Part shown: piece after piece, positions 1-8,085 of the stretch | How the letters are laid out: each line of letters begins with the position of its first letter | Position numbering within the stretch: the stretch's first letter is position 1 | Source: Faecalicatena absiana | GTDB taxonomy: Bacteria > Bacillota > Bacilli > Lactobacillales > Lactobacillaceae | Length of the DNA: 64,000 nucleotides | Direction of reading: 5' to 3' | Assembly (NCBI GenBank): GCA_017309015.1 | Contig: JAEDAG010000002.1 | Span: forward strand, 250,837 to 314,836 | Notes under the pieces: generated by a model | What the model was told of the DNA's origin: nothing | Database searches by the model: none | What the model saw: only the letters and a program-made list of their open reading frames with translations | Translations under genes and position numbers: made by a program

Positions 1-956
1 AAAACGTTGACCATCACTACTGGAGACAAGAGCTTGATCTTTGGCAACGGCCAGTTGCAGATTGCCCGATTGTGGACGGCAAACTGGCTGAAGTTGCAGG
101 CTTCAATTGAGTAGTGGCCAGAGTTGTGTGGCCGGGGAGCCAGTTCATTGATCAGGACCTGGTCGTCCTTGGTAATGAACATCTCAACGCCCAGAATCCC
201 AACCAGCTTGATGGCCTTGGCAATCTTGACCGCGTCTTTCTGGGCCTGCTCCTGCACGGCTTCCGGCAGGCGGGCCGGCACGATGCTTTCATGCAGGATG
301 TCGCCTTGGTTGATGTTCTCGCTAACTGGGAAGACCGTGACTTCCCCGTCGCTGTTTCGGCCAACCATGACGGAAGCTTCCGTCTTAAAGTCGACCAGCT
401 TTTCCAGGATGCAGTCGCCAGTAGACAACACGCCCGCGGTCTGTTCCAGGTCAGCCTCCTTTCTCAAGAAGACTTGTCCCTTGCCATCATAGCCGCCTTC
501 ACAGGTCTTGAGCACGGCCGGCAGACCCAGCTGCTCAACGGCAGCGGTCAATTCCTCCCGGTTCTTGACTGGCAAGAAGTCGGTCACCCGGCAGCCCGCG
601 CTTTGAATGAAGGTCTTCTCGCGGATCCGGTGCTTGGTGACGTAAAGCAGGTTGGTTCCCTGTGGAATGTAGACCTGGTCCTTGACGCTTTCAAGGGCCT
701 TCAGGTCCACGTTCTCAAATTCATAGGTCAAAACGTCGCTGCGTCTGGCCAATTCGTGGATAGCATAGATGTCGCTGTATTCAGCAACGATCTGGTCGTC
801 AGCGGCTTGCGCAGCTGGACAGTCCGGGGTTGGGTCCAGGATGATAACCTTCATCCCGGTTGCCTTGGCGTCAAAAGTCAGCATCTGCCCCAATTGTCCG
901 CCACCGATAATGCCGATGGTCTGCCCTTGCTTGATCTTAATAGACAAGTTCTGCAC
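1..956 (-). CDS. purK: N5-carboxyaminoimidazole ribonucleotide synthase PurK (3' end cut by window edge)
   Basis: ATP-grasp enzyme of purine synthesis that converts AIR, ATP and bicarbonate to N5-CAIR, the substrate of PurE. The N-terminus has the glycine-rich stretch IGIIGGGQLGQML, and the last visible part has RPHNSGHY followed by SIEAC, typical of the PurK family. About 318 residues are present; family members usually have 370-380, so the C-terminus lies beyond the left edge. The start is placed at a GTG (954-956) inside the end of purE, giving a 20-bp overlap; a TTG at 945-947 is an alternative. The overlap implies translational coupling in a purE-purK operon. Confidence 0.93.
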   Translation of the reverse strand, partial: MQNLSIKIKQGQTIGIIGGGQLGQMLTFDAKATGMKVIILDPTPDCPAAQAADDQIVAEYSDIYAIHELARRSDVLTYEFENVDLKALESVKDQVYIPQGTNLLYVTKHRIREKTFIQSAGCRVTDFLPVKNREELTAAVEQLGLPAVLKTCEGGYDGKGQVFLRKEADLEQTAGVLSTGDCILEKLVDFKTEASVMVGRNSDGEVTVFPVSENINQGDILHESIVPARLPEAVQEQAQKDAVKIAKAIKLVGILGVEMFITKDDQVLINELAPRPHNSGHYSIEACNFSQFAVHNRAICNWPLPKIKLLSPVVMVNV

Positions 957-1428
957 TGCTTTCTTTGGCTTGGTCGTGCATTTCCTTGCGGTAGTCGACG
1001 ATCTTCTGCTGGAGTTCCTTGTCTTCAAGGCCTAAGATCTGCATGGCCAAAAGCGCCGCGTTCTTAGCACCAGCAGGACCGATAGCAGTCGTTGCCACAG
1101 GGATGCCGGCCGGCATTTGCACGATTGACAGCAGGGAGTCCATCCCGCCCAAAGCACTGGTCTTGGCTGGGCAGCCGATTACTGGCAATGGCGTATTGGC
1201 GGCAATCATGCCTGGCAGGTGGGCCGCCCCGCCGGCACCGGCAATGATTACCTTCGTGCCATTTTCGGCCGCCTTCTGGGCAAAGGCGAACATTTCGTTT
1301 GGCATTCTGTGCGCTGAAATGACCTGCTTGTCGTAGTCAACCCCGAACTGGTCGAGCAGCTTGCAAGCTTCCTGCATATAGCCCCAGTCTGATTTGGAGC
1401 CCATGACAACACTGATTCTACTAGTCAC
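937..1428 (-). CDS. purE: N5-carboxyaminoimidazole ribonucleotide mutase PurE
   Basis: Class I PurE, which converts N5-CAIR to CAIR in purine synthesis; 163 residues, the usual family length. The N-terminal SVVMGSKSDW motif and the GAGGAAHLPGM motif are the substrate-binding signatures. The start is GTG at 1426-1428, preceded by AGGAGG at ideal distance; an upstream in-frame extension exists but has no ribosome binding site. It is the first gene of the purE-purK operon, with purK starting inside its 3' end. Two CGAAT motifs lie upstream and may be a PurR target, which is uncertain. Confidence 0.96.
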   Translation of the reverse strand: MTSRISVVMGSKSDWGYMQEACKLLDQFGVDYDKQVISAHRMPNEMFAFAQKAAENGTKVIIAGAGGAAHLPGMIAANTPLPVIGCPAKTSALGGMDSLLSIVQMPAGIPVATTAIGPAGAKNAALLAMQILGLEDKELQQKIVDYRKEMHDQAKESSAELVY

Positions 1429-1546
1429 GATAATTCCTCCTGTCTGCTTTTCTTTAGGATAACAGAAAACGCGCCTTTTTAAAAGAGAAAGATGAACTAT
1501 TCGTGCACGCTTTCTTATGATCATTCGCTTTTAATTAAAAAGTCGT

Positions 1547-1570
1547 AAAAAAGACCACCATGTGGTGGCC
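1547..1570 (-). terminator. Intrinsic terminator after the DUF2087 gene
   Basis: A GGCCACCACATGGTGGTC stem followed by six T residues on the minus strand. It ends the 1577-1834 transcript ahead of the purE promoter region. Confidence 0.8.
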
Positions 1571-1576
1571 TAAAAC

Positions 1577-1834
1577 TTATTCGTCGTTATTATCAGCCCG
1601 CCAGTAATGCCGGCCATAAGGGTCCCGTTCCAAGCGGCCGGTGTCAACCAAGTAGCGGCGCAAAATCGCGTAGTCGTCATAGACTGCTGCCAAAACTTCA
1701 TTAACTTCCTTTTCAGTATAGTCCCGGCCAAATTCAAAGCGGTCGATCAAAGCATCAAACAAGGCATCTTTCGCCTTTTGCTTGCGGGGAATGACCTGCA
1801 GGCGGCCATCCTTGAAAAATCCTGTAATATCCAT
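1577..1834 (-). CDS. DUF2087 domain protein
   Basis: Small 85-residue protein matching the DUF2087 pattern: an N-terminal IPRKQKAK segment, a central FEFGRDYTEKEVNEVL helix pair, and a C-terminal VDTGRLERDPYGRHYWR motif. The fold is expected to be winged-helix-like. In other bacteria this domain is often fused to DNA-binding regulators, so a regulatory role is possible but unproven. GAGGA precedes the ATG at about 9 bases. It is monocistronic, with its own terminator, between the secreted-protein pair and purE. Confidence 0.85.
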   Translation of the reverse strand: MDITGFFKDGRLQVIPRKQKAKDALFDALIDRFEFGRDYTEKEVNEVLAAVYDDYAILRRYLVDTGRLERDPYGRHYWRADNNDE

Positions 1835-1905
1835 TTAAATTTCCTCAACTTCCACCTAGTGCATTTCAGTAAGAATATTTATTTTATAAAAGCCTGCTCT
1901 TGAGG

Positions 1906-3522
1906 CTACTTAGTCATGTTGGAGTCCAAGACTTCCGCCCGCTTGTTCATCGCGATGTAAATCTTTGACTTGTAGGATGCCAGACCTTCAACCTCCCGCT
2001 TGGCATTAAAGTGATAGAAATTCTCCAGATTGCCTTCGGCAGAGATCTTGAACAGATAATCGTTAAAGGCAATGTAATAGCACTTGTAAGCAACATTGTA
2101 GGTAAAGCCCTGGACTTGGCTGGAGTTGGAAATCAGGTTTCCACTGACGGCGGCCGTTTCTTTGGCCTGGAAACTATTGCCTTTGCGAACAATCTTCCAA
2201 AATTCAAACCGCTGCTTGGACTTATTGTGGAAAAGGGCTACCACGGTATTATCATCGATCACGTCAGCGTTCAGGAAGTAGCGGTTGTACTTCCGGCTCC
2301 CGTTGCTGACGGCAAAAGTCCAAATCCGGTTAACCTGCATGGTCTTTTTATCGATCTGCAGCAATTCATTTGACCGGGGCTTTTTGGCCCGGTTCCAGTT
2401 GGCCAGTTCATAAATATAGCGTGAAGTCGACCCTAATGATTGGCCATGACCCAGCTTGATATATGGACTGACCTTAATGTTGGCCGCGTAGCTCTTCCAA
2501 GCATAGAAATTCAGAGTCTGGGTGGGCATATACTGCAAAGCATAAGTCGGCACCTTGTTCAGGTGATACAGAATAACGTGCCCTCTGGAATTATCAAGTG
2601 ATGCCCTTGAGCCGCCATAAAAGTTGGTCGTTACCATGTCCTGCCCGTAGACATCCAATCCTTGAACATTGGTCCGGACATTGGTTTCCTCGCTGCCTGC
2701 CAAAAGGCTTAAACTGTTTGGCTCGTAGAACTTGGTAGTCAGCTTGGCCGCCTTCTTGCCTTTTTTGTCAGTTCCCCAGTAGGTATGCGGGAAAAACTGG
2801 GCACTGTAGCTGCCTCTGAAGGCCAATTCAATTGGAAACCATGTCTTGCCTACGTTGCCACCCTTGCCAGGCTTGACGCTGGCTTTGGTGATCCCTTCCT
2901 CGGCATTGCCGCGGACGGTGACTGGCACCTTCCCGTATGCTTTGCCATAGCGGTAGGTCACCAGCCAGTGACCCGGCTTCTCTTCAGAGATCCGGTCAAT
3001 TGATTTCTTGATCAAGCCGTTGTCAACCACGCTGCCGTGCTTGTCGGTCACGTAGTTGATGGCGTCGTCGGTGTTAAAGCCGGCCGAATCGACAATATCG
3101 TTGACCAGGCTGACGCTTTTGACCAAAGACATCTTGCTTCTAACAAAAGCCTTCTCATTGACATAGCCAACCCCGCGGCCGTCAATGTAGACGTAGTAAT
3201 AGCGCCGGCCATTGACAGTCTTGTAGCTTTGCGACTGGACGTGGGCCAGCTTGAATTCTTTCGTGTTGGCCATTTTCCGGCCAAACTTCCAGACTTTCTT
3301 GCTCTTCCAGACTTTCTTGCTCTTCTTGCCTTTTTTCTGATTGACCTTGTTCAGGCTGGCATAAATTCCATAATTTTTCTTGCCATCGATAATTTTGGTT
3401 GACAGCTTTTCACCCGCGGCGGCAACCGGCTGCTGGCCAGCCGTCAGCAAAAGGCCAGCAGCAAGCAAGGCGGTCTGGAAAAGCAGCATTCTCTTAAATT
3501 TTATTTTTATACTCCCAATCAT
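1906..3522 (-). CDS. Secreted protein, second of two tandem paralogs
   Basis: Not assigned to a named family. An N-terminal signal peptide (LLFQTALLAAGLLLTAG, then VAAA) implies export. A Lys-rich patch follows, then a small SH3-like stretch with RYYYVYIDGRGVGYVNEKAF, then a C-terminal region of about 330 residues with aromatic/Gly blades such as VSPYIKLGHGQ and YIYELANWNR that suggests a beta-propeller-like or cell-surface fold. It shares this whole layout with the 3532-5349 protein. ATG at 3520-3522 is chosen; a TTG at 3529-3531, directly after the upstream stop codon, is also possible. Neither has a clear Shine-Dalgarno, so translation probably depends on coupling. No sortase motif is visible. 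Confidence 0.8.
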   Translation of the reverse strand: MIGSIKIKFKRMLLFQTALLAAGLLLTAGQQPVAAAGEKLSTKIIDGKKNYGIYASLNKVNQKKGKKSKKVWKSKKVWKFGRKMANTKEFKLAHVQSQSYKTVNGRRYYYVYIDGRGVGYVNEKAFVRSKMSLVKSVSLVNDIVDSAGFNTDDAINYVTDKHGSVVDNGLIKKSIDRISEEKPGHWLVTYRYGKAYGKVPVTVRGNAEEGITKASVKPGKGGNVGKTWFPIELAFRGSYSAQFFPHTYWGTDKKGKKAAKLTTKFYEPNSLSLLAGSEETNVRTNVQGLDVYGQDMVTTNFYGGSRASLDNSRGHVILYHLNKVPTYALQYMPTQTLNFYAWKSYAANIKVSPYIKLGHGQSLGSTSRYIYELANWNRAKKPRSNELLQIDKKTMQVNRIWTFAVSNGSRKYNRYFLNADVIDDNTVVALFHNKSKQRFEFWKIVRKGNSFQAKETAAVSGNLISNSSQVQGFTYNVAYKCYYIAFNDYLFKISAEGNLENFYHFNAKREVEGLASYKSKIYIAMNKRAEVLDSNMTK

Positions 3523-3531
3523 CACACTCAA

Positions 3532-5349
3532 CTATCGGCCATTATGATCCAATTTCAGGGTTTCTGTCGGGTGGTTCAAGTTAAGGTAAAGCGAGCCCTT
3601 GTAGCTGCCCAGACCCTCAAACTCCCGGTGGGTCGCGAACTTATAGTAGTTCATGACCTTGCCGGCTTGCGTAACGCCGGCCAGACCGGCCCCAACCTTG
3701 AAGAGATAGTCGTTAAAAGCAATATAGTAGACATCGTAGGCACTATCCCAGACAAAGCCTTGGACTTCAGCGGAATTGCTGATCAAGTCGCTGGCCGTGG
3801 CCCCGACCTCCTTGGCCTTGAAGCTGTTGCCCGTTCGCGTGATCTTCCAGTATTCATAACGGTGTTTGGAGGCATTATGGAAGAGCGCGATCAAGGTACT
3901 GTCGTCAATCACGTCCGCGTTAAGAAAAACCCGCGGGTACTTGGCCGACCCGTTCCAAACCTTGATCGTCCAGATCTTGTCCATTTGCATGGTCGCTTTG
4001 TTGACCCGGATCAGTTCCTGGGAGTTGGCCCAGTTTCCGGACCGGTTCCAGTTGGCCAGAACGTAGGCATACTTCTTGGTGCTCCCAATTGCCTGCCCAT
4101 GGCCCAGTCTCATGTACGGGCTCACCTTAACGTGCTTGACGTAATCCAGCCAGACGTCAAAGTCCAGCGTCGTGCTCGGCAGCTGCTGGTAGTCGTATTT
4201 GCGGCGATTTTTGTCGCTTATATTGGTCAGATCATAGCTGACCATATGTCCCCGGGCTTCCTGGCTGTCAGCCTGCCCCAAGTCCAGGTTGCTGGTCACC
4301 AGGGTCTGGCCATAGACGTCAATCCCCTGCACGGCACTGCTTACCTTGTCCCCCAAGTTGCTTGAGCCTGGAGCGCTAAGGACGGCAGGATGATAGAAGA
4401 TGGTGTAAATGTTGGCCGCCCGGTCCGTGCCATTCATGCTGCTTGCCCAGTAGCTGTGGCTGCTGGTGGCAGTTCTGGAAGAAGATGCTGCTGACGAGGA
4501 TGACGCAGCTGCCCCGTCGCTGGCTGACCATGTCGTCAAGTTTGGCAAATCCGCGGCCGCTGGCTTGGCGTTGGCCGCGCTGACCCCTTCATTGGCATCC
4601 CTGCGCACCGTCAGCTTGCTGGTCCCCTTGGCCTTGCCATATTTGAAGGTCAAAGTGGCCGTTCCGGCCTTCTTGCTGGAAATGTAGCCCATATCAGAGA
4701 TCTTCAGCTTGGCAGACTTGCAGCTGATCGCGACCCGATCATTGTCCACCAGGCTCCCGTGCTTGTCAGTCACGTAGTTGATCGCATCCGCCGCATTAAA
4801 GCCGACCGTGTCAACTGGATTGTTGACCAGGCTGATCTGGGGCACGATCTTGGCCTTAGAAAGCGCGAAAGCTTTCTCATTGACATAGCCCACTGGCCGG
4901 CCATCGACGTAAATGAAGTAGTAGCGCTTGCCGTTTTTGACCTTGTATGAATTCGACTGAACATGCGCGTATTTGAAGTCAGCCGACATGGTCAGCGGCT
5001 TACCAAACTTCCACTCTTTCTTCTTGACATTCTGATAAGCAGTCTTGGTCACCCACTTGTACTTGACTTGCTTGACCGTTTTATGCTTGGTCTTGCCCCG
5101 CTTCTTGTAAGCGACCCGCTTTTTGACCGTGTACTTTTGCTTCTTTCTGGTCTTTTTCTCAACTTTCTTGTTTACTTCTTTCAGCGTGAGCGACGAATAG
5201 ACCCGATAATTCTTGTCGCCAATAATCTTGGTGGTCAGGTCCGTCTTCATGCTCTGGCTGAAATCCTTGCTGCTTGCTTGTGCCTGACTAGCCAGGCCGC
5301 CAACTAAGGCTGCGCTGGTCAGCAGTCCCAAGGCAAAACGTTTCATCAA
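3532..5349 (-). CDS. Secreted protein, first of two tandem paralogs
   Basis: 605-residue exported protein of unknown function. It has a clear signal peptide (MMKRFALGLLTSAALVGGLA, cleavage near SQAQAS), then a strongly basic Lys-rich segment (about residues 55-115), an SH3-like segment with RYYFIYVDGRPVGYVNEKAF, a Ser-rich linker near residue 290, and a C-terminal region sharing VSPYMRLGHGQ, YAYVLANWNR and FLNADVIDD with its neighbour. The basic patch could bind anionic wall polymers (inference). GGGAGGA precedes the ATG. It is the first gene of a two-gene operon; the next ORF begins at its stop codon. Confidence 0.85.
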   Translation of the reverse strand: MMKRFALGLLTSAALVGGLASQAQASSKDFSQSMKTDLTTKIIGDKNYRVYSSLTLKEVNKKVEKKTRKKQKYTVKKRVAYKKRGKTKHKTVKQVKYKWVTKTAYQNVKKKEWKFGKPLTMSADFKYAHVQSNSYKVKNGKRYYFIYVDGRPVGYVNEKAFALSKAKIVPQISLVNNPVDTVGFNAADAINYVTDKHGSLVDNDRVAISCKSAKLKISDMGYISSKKAGTATLTFKYGKAKGTSKLTVRRDANEGVSAANAKPAAADLPNLTTWSASDGAAASSSSAASSSRTATSSHSYWASSMNGTDRAANIYTIFYHPAVLSAPGSSNLGDKVSSAVQGIDVYGQTLVTSNLDLGQADSQEARGHMVSYDLTNISDKNRRKYDYQQLPSTTLDFDVWLDYVKHVKVSPYMRLGHGQAIGSTKKYAYVLANWNRSGNWANSQELIRVNKATMQMDKIWTIKVWNGSAKYPRVFLNADVIDDSTLIALFHNASKHRYEYWKITRTGNSFKAKEVGATASDLISNSAEVQGFVWDSAYDVYYIAFNDYLFKVGAGLAGVTQAGKVMNYYKFATHREFEGLGSYKGSLYLNLNHPTETLKLDHNGR

Positions 5350-5508
5350 ATCCTCCCTTTCGTTTTAAATACAGTATGTAATTTAATTATCCCTAAGCCA
5401 TCCGGCTTCAGCCGCCAGTCTTGGCAAACAGGCGTCTTTTTTACTTTACCACAATTTAGATTTATTATTTGCTTTGTAACAAAAATGTTAAGACTGCCTT
5501 AATGCTTT

Positions 5509-7647
5509 TCAGTCAAAGGCCAAAACCAGCTTGTCCCCCTCCAGCTGCAATTTGGCCGAATAGCGCTGGCCGGTCTTCTTGGAGACAAAGCCATCCAGCT
5601 TGTCGGTCTTGCCCTTGCTGGCCAAAGTCCGCACGATCCGCTTGCCCAGGCTCTTGCCCGCGAACTTCTTGGGCAGGGTGAAGCGACAGCCGGACTTGTA
5701 GTTGGAGCAGCCATAGAACTTGCCCTTGTCCATGATTTGCCCGGCCTTGCAGACCGGACAGACCGCAATGCCTTCAGCGGCCTGTTTTTCTGCCTTAGCC
5801 CGGTCAGCCAGCTGGGGATCAATGGCCAGCTTGTCCGGGACCTGCTGGATCATCTGGCTGATAAAGCGCTTGATCTGCTCCAGGAAGTTGTCCTGGCTCC
5901 GCTGGCCCTGGCCGATCTGCTTTAAGGCCTTTTCCCACTGGGCGGTCATCTGGGCACTGACCAACAATGGCTCTGCCTCAGCCGCCTTTGCCAGGATCTG
6001 CCCGCTTGGCGTGACGGTCAGCTGGTTCTTCTTCGCTTCCAAATAGCCCCGCTTTTTCAGGATGTCAATCGTTGAGGCTCTAGTCGCTTCTGTCCCGATC
6101 CCCTCCACGTCCTTCAGAATGGCCTGGGCCTCTTCATCATCCAAGGTCTTCCCCGCCGTCTTCATGGCCGTGATCAAAGTCCCTTCGGTAAACTTGGCCG
6201 GCGGCTTGGTCTCCTTCTGCTCTTCGCTTAAGCGAGCCGAAAGGGCCTGCCCTTCAGCCAGCTGCGGCAAGCCGCCTGCCTTTTCCTTCCGCGTTTCCAA
6301 GACCTTCCAGCCCCGGTTGACGGTCACGTTGCCCGTAGCCTTAAAAAGGAGCTTGTCGACCCGGATCAGGGCCGTCGTCTTCTCGTATTCATAAGGCTTT
6401 AAAAACATTCCCAAAGTCCGGCGGACCACCAGGTCGTAGACCTGCTGGTCCAGGCGGGACATCTTGGCCAGGCGGGCCGGGGCCGGCGTGGTCCGGGTCG
6501 GAATGATGGCGTGGTGCTCTTGAACCTTGGCCGAGTTGACATAGCGCTTGTCCGGGCCGGCTGGCTTCAGCTGGTCTTTAGCTTCGCCATTGTCCAGCAT
6601 GGCCAGGTACTTGTCCAGGTTCTGGGCCAAATAAGCGTACTCTTTGTCCGTAATATAGTTGCAGTCCGTGCGCGGGTAGCTTAAGAACTTGTTTTCATAC
6701 AGGTTCTGCACGGCCTTCAAAGTCTGGCTGGCACTGGCACGAAAGCGCCGGTTGGCCTCGCTTTGCAGGCTGGACAAGGAGAACAGGCTGGGACTGGCCA
6801 CCTGCTTGACTTCCTTCTTCAGCTTCTCAACGACCCCTTCCTGCTTGCCCAGTCCCATCCCCTTTTGCTCTAAGAATTGGTAGAGGCTGGCCGGAGTTTC
6901 AAAGCGCTGGTAGGGCTCCAGCTTGCCGGAAAACTTGTGCCGGCTGGCCCAAAAGTCTGCCGTCAGTTCGGTATAAGGCACCGGCTTAAAGTGGTCAATC
7001 TCCTCGTCGCGCTGGTAGACCATGTAAAGAGTTGGCGTCTGCACCCGGCCAATGGAATAAACGCCCTTGATTCCTTGCTTGCGCAGCTGCAGGGTAAACA
7101 AGGGGCTGCCGTTCATCCCGACCAGCCAGTCGCTGATCTGACGGGTTTGGGCTTCCTTGTAGCGGGTAAAGAAGTCCCAGCCGTTTCTAAGATTCTGGAA
7201 GCCTTCCCGAATGGCGCTCTTTTCCAAAGAGTTGATCCACAGGCGGTAAAGGCGTTTTTTCCGGGGATCGATCCCGCTTTGTCGCATGATAGACCAGGCA
7301 ATATTCTCCCCCTCCCGGTCGCTGTCAGTCGCCACGACGATCGTGTCAGCCTTTTTCAGCAGGGAAGAAACGATCTTGAACTGCTTCTGCTTGTCCCGGG
7401 GGACGAAATATTTGTAGCTGTCAGGAAAAATTGGCAGGTACTTCATGGCCCAGCGCTTGTATTTCGGGTCATAGGCCTCGGGCATGGCCAATTCCACCAA
7501 GTGGCCAAAGCCATAAGTAATAACCGTGTCGCGCGGCAAGATCGGGTCTGCCACGTAGATCAGCCCTTCACCCTTTTTGGATTGGGCAAAGGCTTCGGCA
7601 TACGCGCGGGCCTGGCTGGGCTTTTCCGCCAAAATCACTGTCGTCAT
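5509..7647 (-). CDS. topB: DNA topoisomerase III (type IA)
   Basis: 712-residue type IA topoisomerase that relaxes or decatenates DNA through a 5' phosphotyrosine intermediate. The N-terminal Toprim domain has the LAEKPS glutamate at residue 8 and the metal-binding DSDREGE motif (108-114). The catalytic tyrosine is Tyr324 in the SYPRTD motif. The C-terminus carries one zinc-ribbon-like segment (CPVC ... CSNYKSGC) and a basic tail. The start is ATG at 7645-7647, with GGGAGGA just upstream; a TTG codon before it is not needed. It is transcribed away from the tRNA-Arg gene. Confidence 0.95.
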   Translation of the reverse strand: MTTVILAEKPSQARAYAEAFAQSKKGEGLIYVADPILPRDTVITYGFGHLVELAMPEAYDPKYKRWAMKYLPIFPDSYKYFVPRDKQKQFKIVSSLLKKADTIVVATDSDREGENIAWSIMRQSGIDPRKKRLYRLWINSLEKSAIREGFQNLRNGWDFFTRYKEAQTRQISDWLVGMNGSPLFTLQLRKQGIKGVYSIGRVQTPTLYMVYQRDEEIDHFKPVPYTELTADFWASRHKFSGKLEPYQRFETPASLYQFLEQKGMGLGKQEGVVEKLKKEVKQVASPSLFSLSSLQSEANRRFRASASQTLKAVQNLYENKFLSYPRTDCNYITDKEYAYLAQNLDKYLAMLDNGEAKDQLKPAGPDKRYVNSAKVQEHHAIIPTRTTPAPARLAKMSRLDQQVYDLVVRRTLGMFLKPYEYEKTTALIRVDKLLFKATGNVTVNRGWKVLETRKEKAGGLPQLAEGQALSARLSEEQKETKPPAKFTEGTLITAMKTAGKTLDDEEAQAILKDVEGIGTEATRASTIDILKKRGYLEAKKNQLTVTPSGQILAKAAEAEPLLVSAQMTAQWEKALKQIGQGQRSQDNFLEQIKRFISQMIQQVPDKLAIDPQLADRAKAEKQAAEGIAVCPVCKAGQIMDKGKFYGCSNYKSGCRFTLPKKFAGKSLGKRIVRTLASKGKTDKLDGFVSKKTGQRYSAKLQLEGDKLVLAFD

Positions 7648-7777
7648 CAACTTTCCTCCCTTGATCGAATCGCAAAACCACCTTAATATTCTAATCTTCG
7701 CCTGGTCATTTTCAAAGCCTTTAGTTCCGGATGCGGTCCGTTTTTTGAATTTTTTCGCAAAAAATTTCCAAAAAAGT

Positions 7778-7806
7778 TTGACAGTCCGCGCTAGTTCACA
7801 TATACT
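7778..7806 (+). promoter_or_regulatory. Promoter of tRNA-Arg
   Basis: TTGACA at 7778-7783, a 17-base spacer, then TATACT at 7801-7806: a near-consensus vegetative promoter 25 bases before the tRNA. Confidence 0.85.
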
Positions 7807-7830
7807 TAATATGTTGCGTCAGAGCATGAC

Positions 7831-7904
7831 GGTTCGGTAGCTCAGCTGGATAGAGCAACGGTCTTCTAAACCGTGGGTCGTGAGTTCGAATCTCACCCGA
7901 ATCA
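7831..7904 (+). tRNA. tRNA-Arg (anticodon TCT)
   Basis: A 74-base cloverleaf: acceptor GGTTCGG pairs with CCGAATC (one G-T), the D arm is TAGCTCAGCTGGATAGAGCA, the anticodon loop CTTCTAA gives anticodon TCT (reads AGA), and the T arm is GTGAG-TTCGAAT-CTCAC. CCA is not encoded. It has its own promoter and terminator. AGA is a rare Arg codon in a G+C-rich genome. Confidence 0.96.
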
Positions 7905-7919
7905 TACCAAGACGCGTTA

Positions 7920-7951
7920 GACCAGCAGGCATCTGCCTGCTGGTCTTTTTT
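7920..7951 (+). terminator. Terminator of tRNA-Arg
   Basis: A perfect 12-bp stem, GACCAGCAGGCA/TGCCTGCTGGTC, with a 3-base loop centred near 7932, followed by a T run. Confidence 0.92.
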
Positions 7952-7981
7952 CTGTCTTTATCGCTCCATTTTCAGATAAGC

Positions 7982-8012
7982 AAAAAGCCTTGGAATCATC
8001 CAAGGCTTTTCG
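7982..8012. terminator. Inverted repeat upstream of pepX, terminator-like
   Basis: AAAAGCCTTGGA, four bases, TCCAAGGCTTTT. It is flanked by A and T runs, so it could act in either direction between the tRNA unit and pepX. Confidence 0.5.
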
Positions 8013-8085
8013 CTGCTTGACAAAGGCGGTCCTATTTGCTTGCATTTATAGGGTAAGTACATTAATTTTTGATGAGGTTAAGCTA

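Noticed and set aside
3544-4365. 273-codon frame antisense to the first secreted-protein gene
   Set aside because: Shadow of the coding strand; the secreted protein has a signal peptide and a paralog, so that frame is the real one.
7990-8085. N-terminal extension of pepX
   Set aside because: It crosses an inverted repeat, has no ribosome binding site and does not match the known PepX start.
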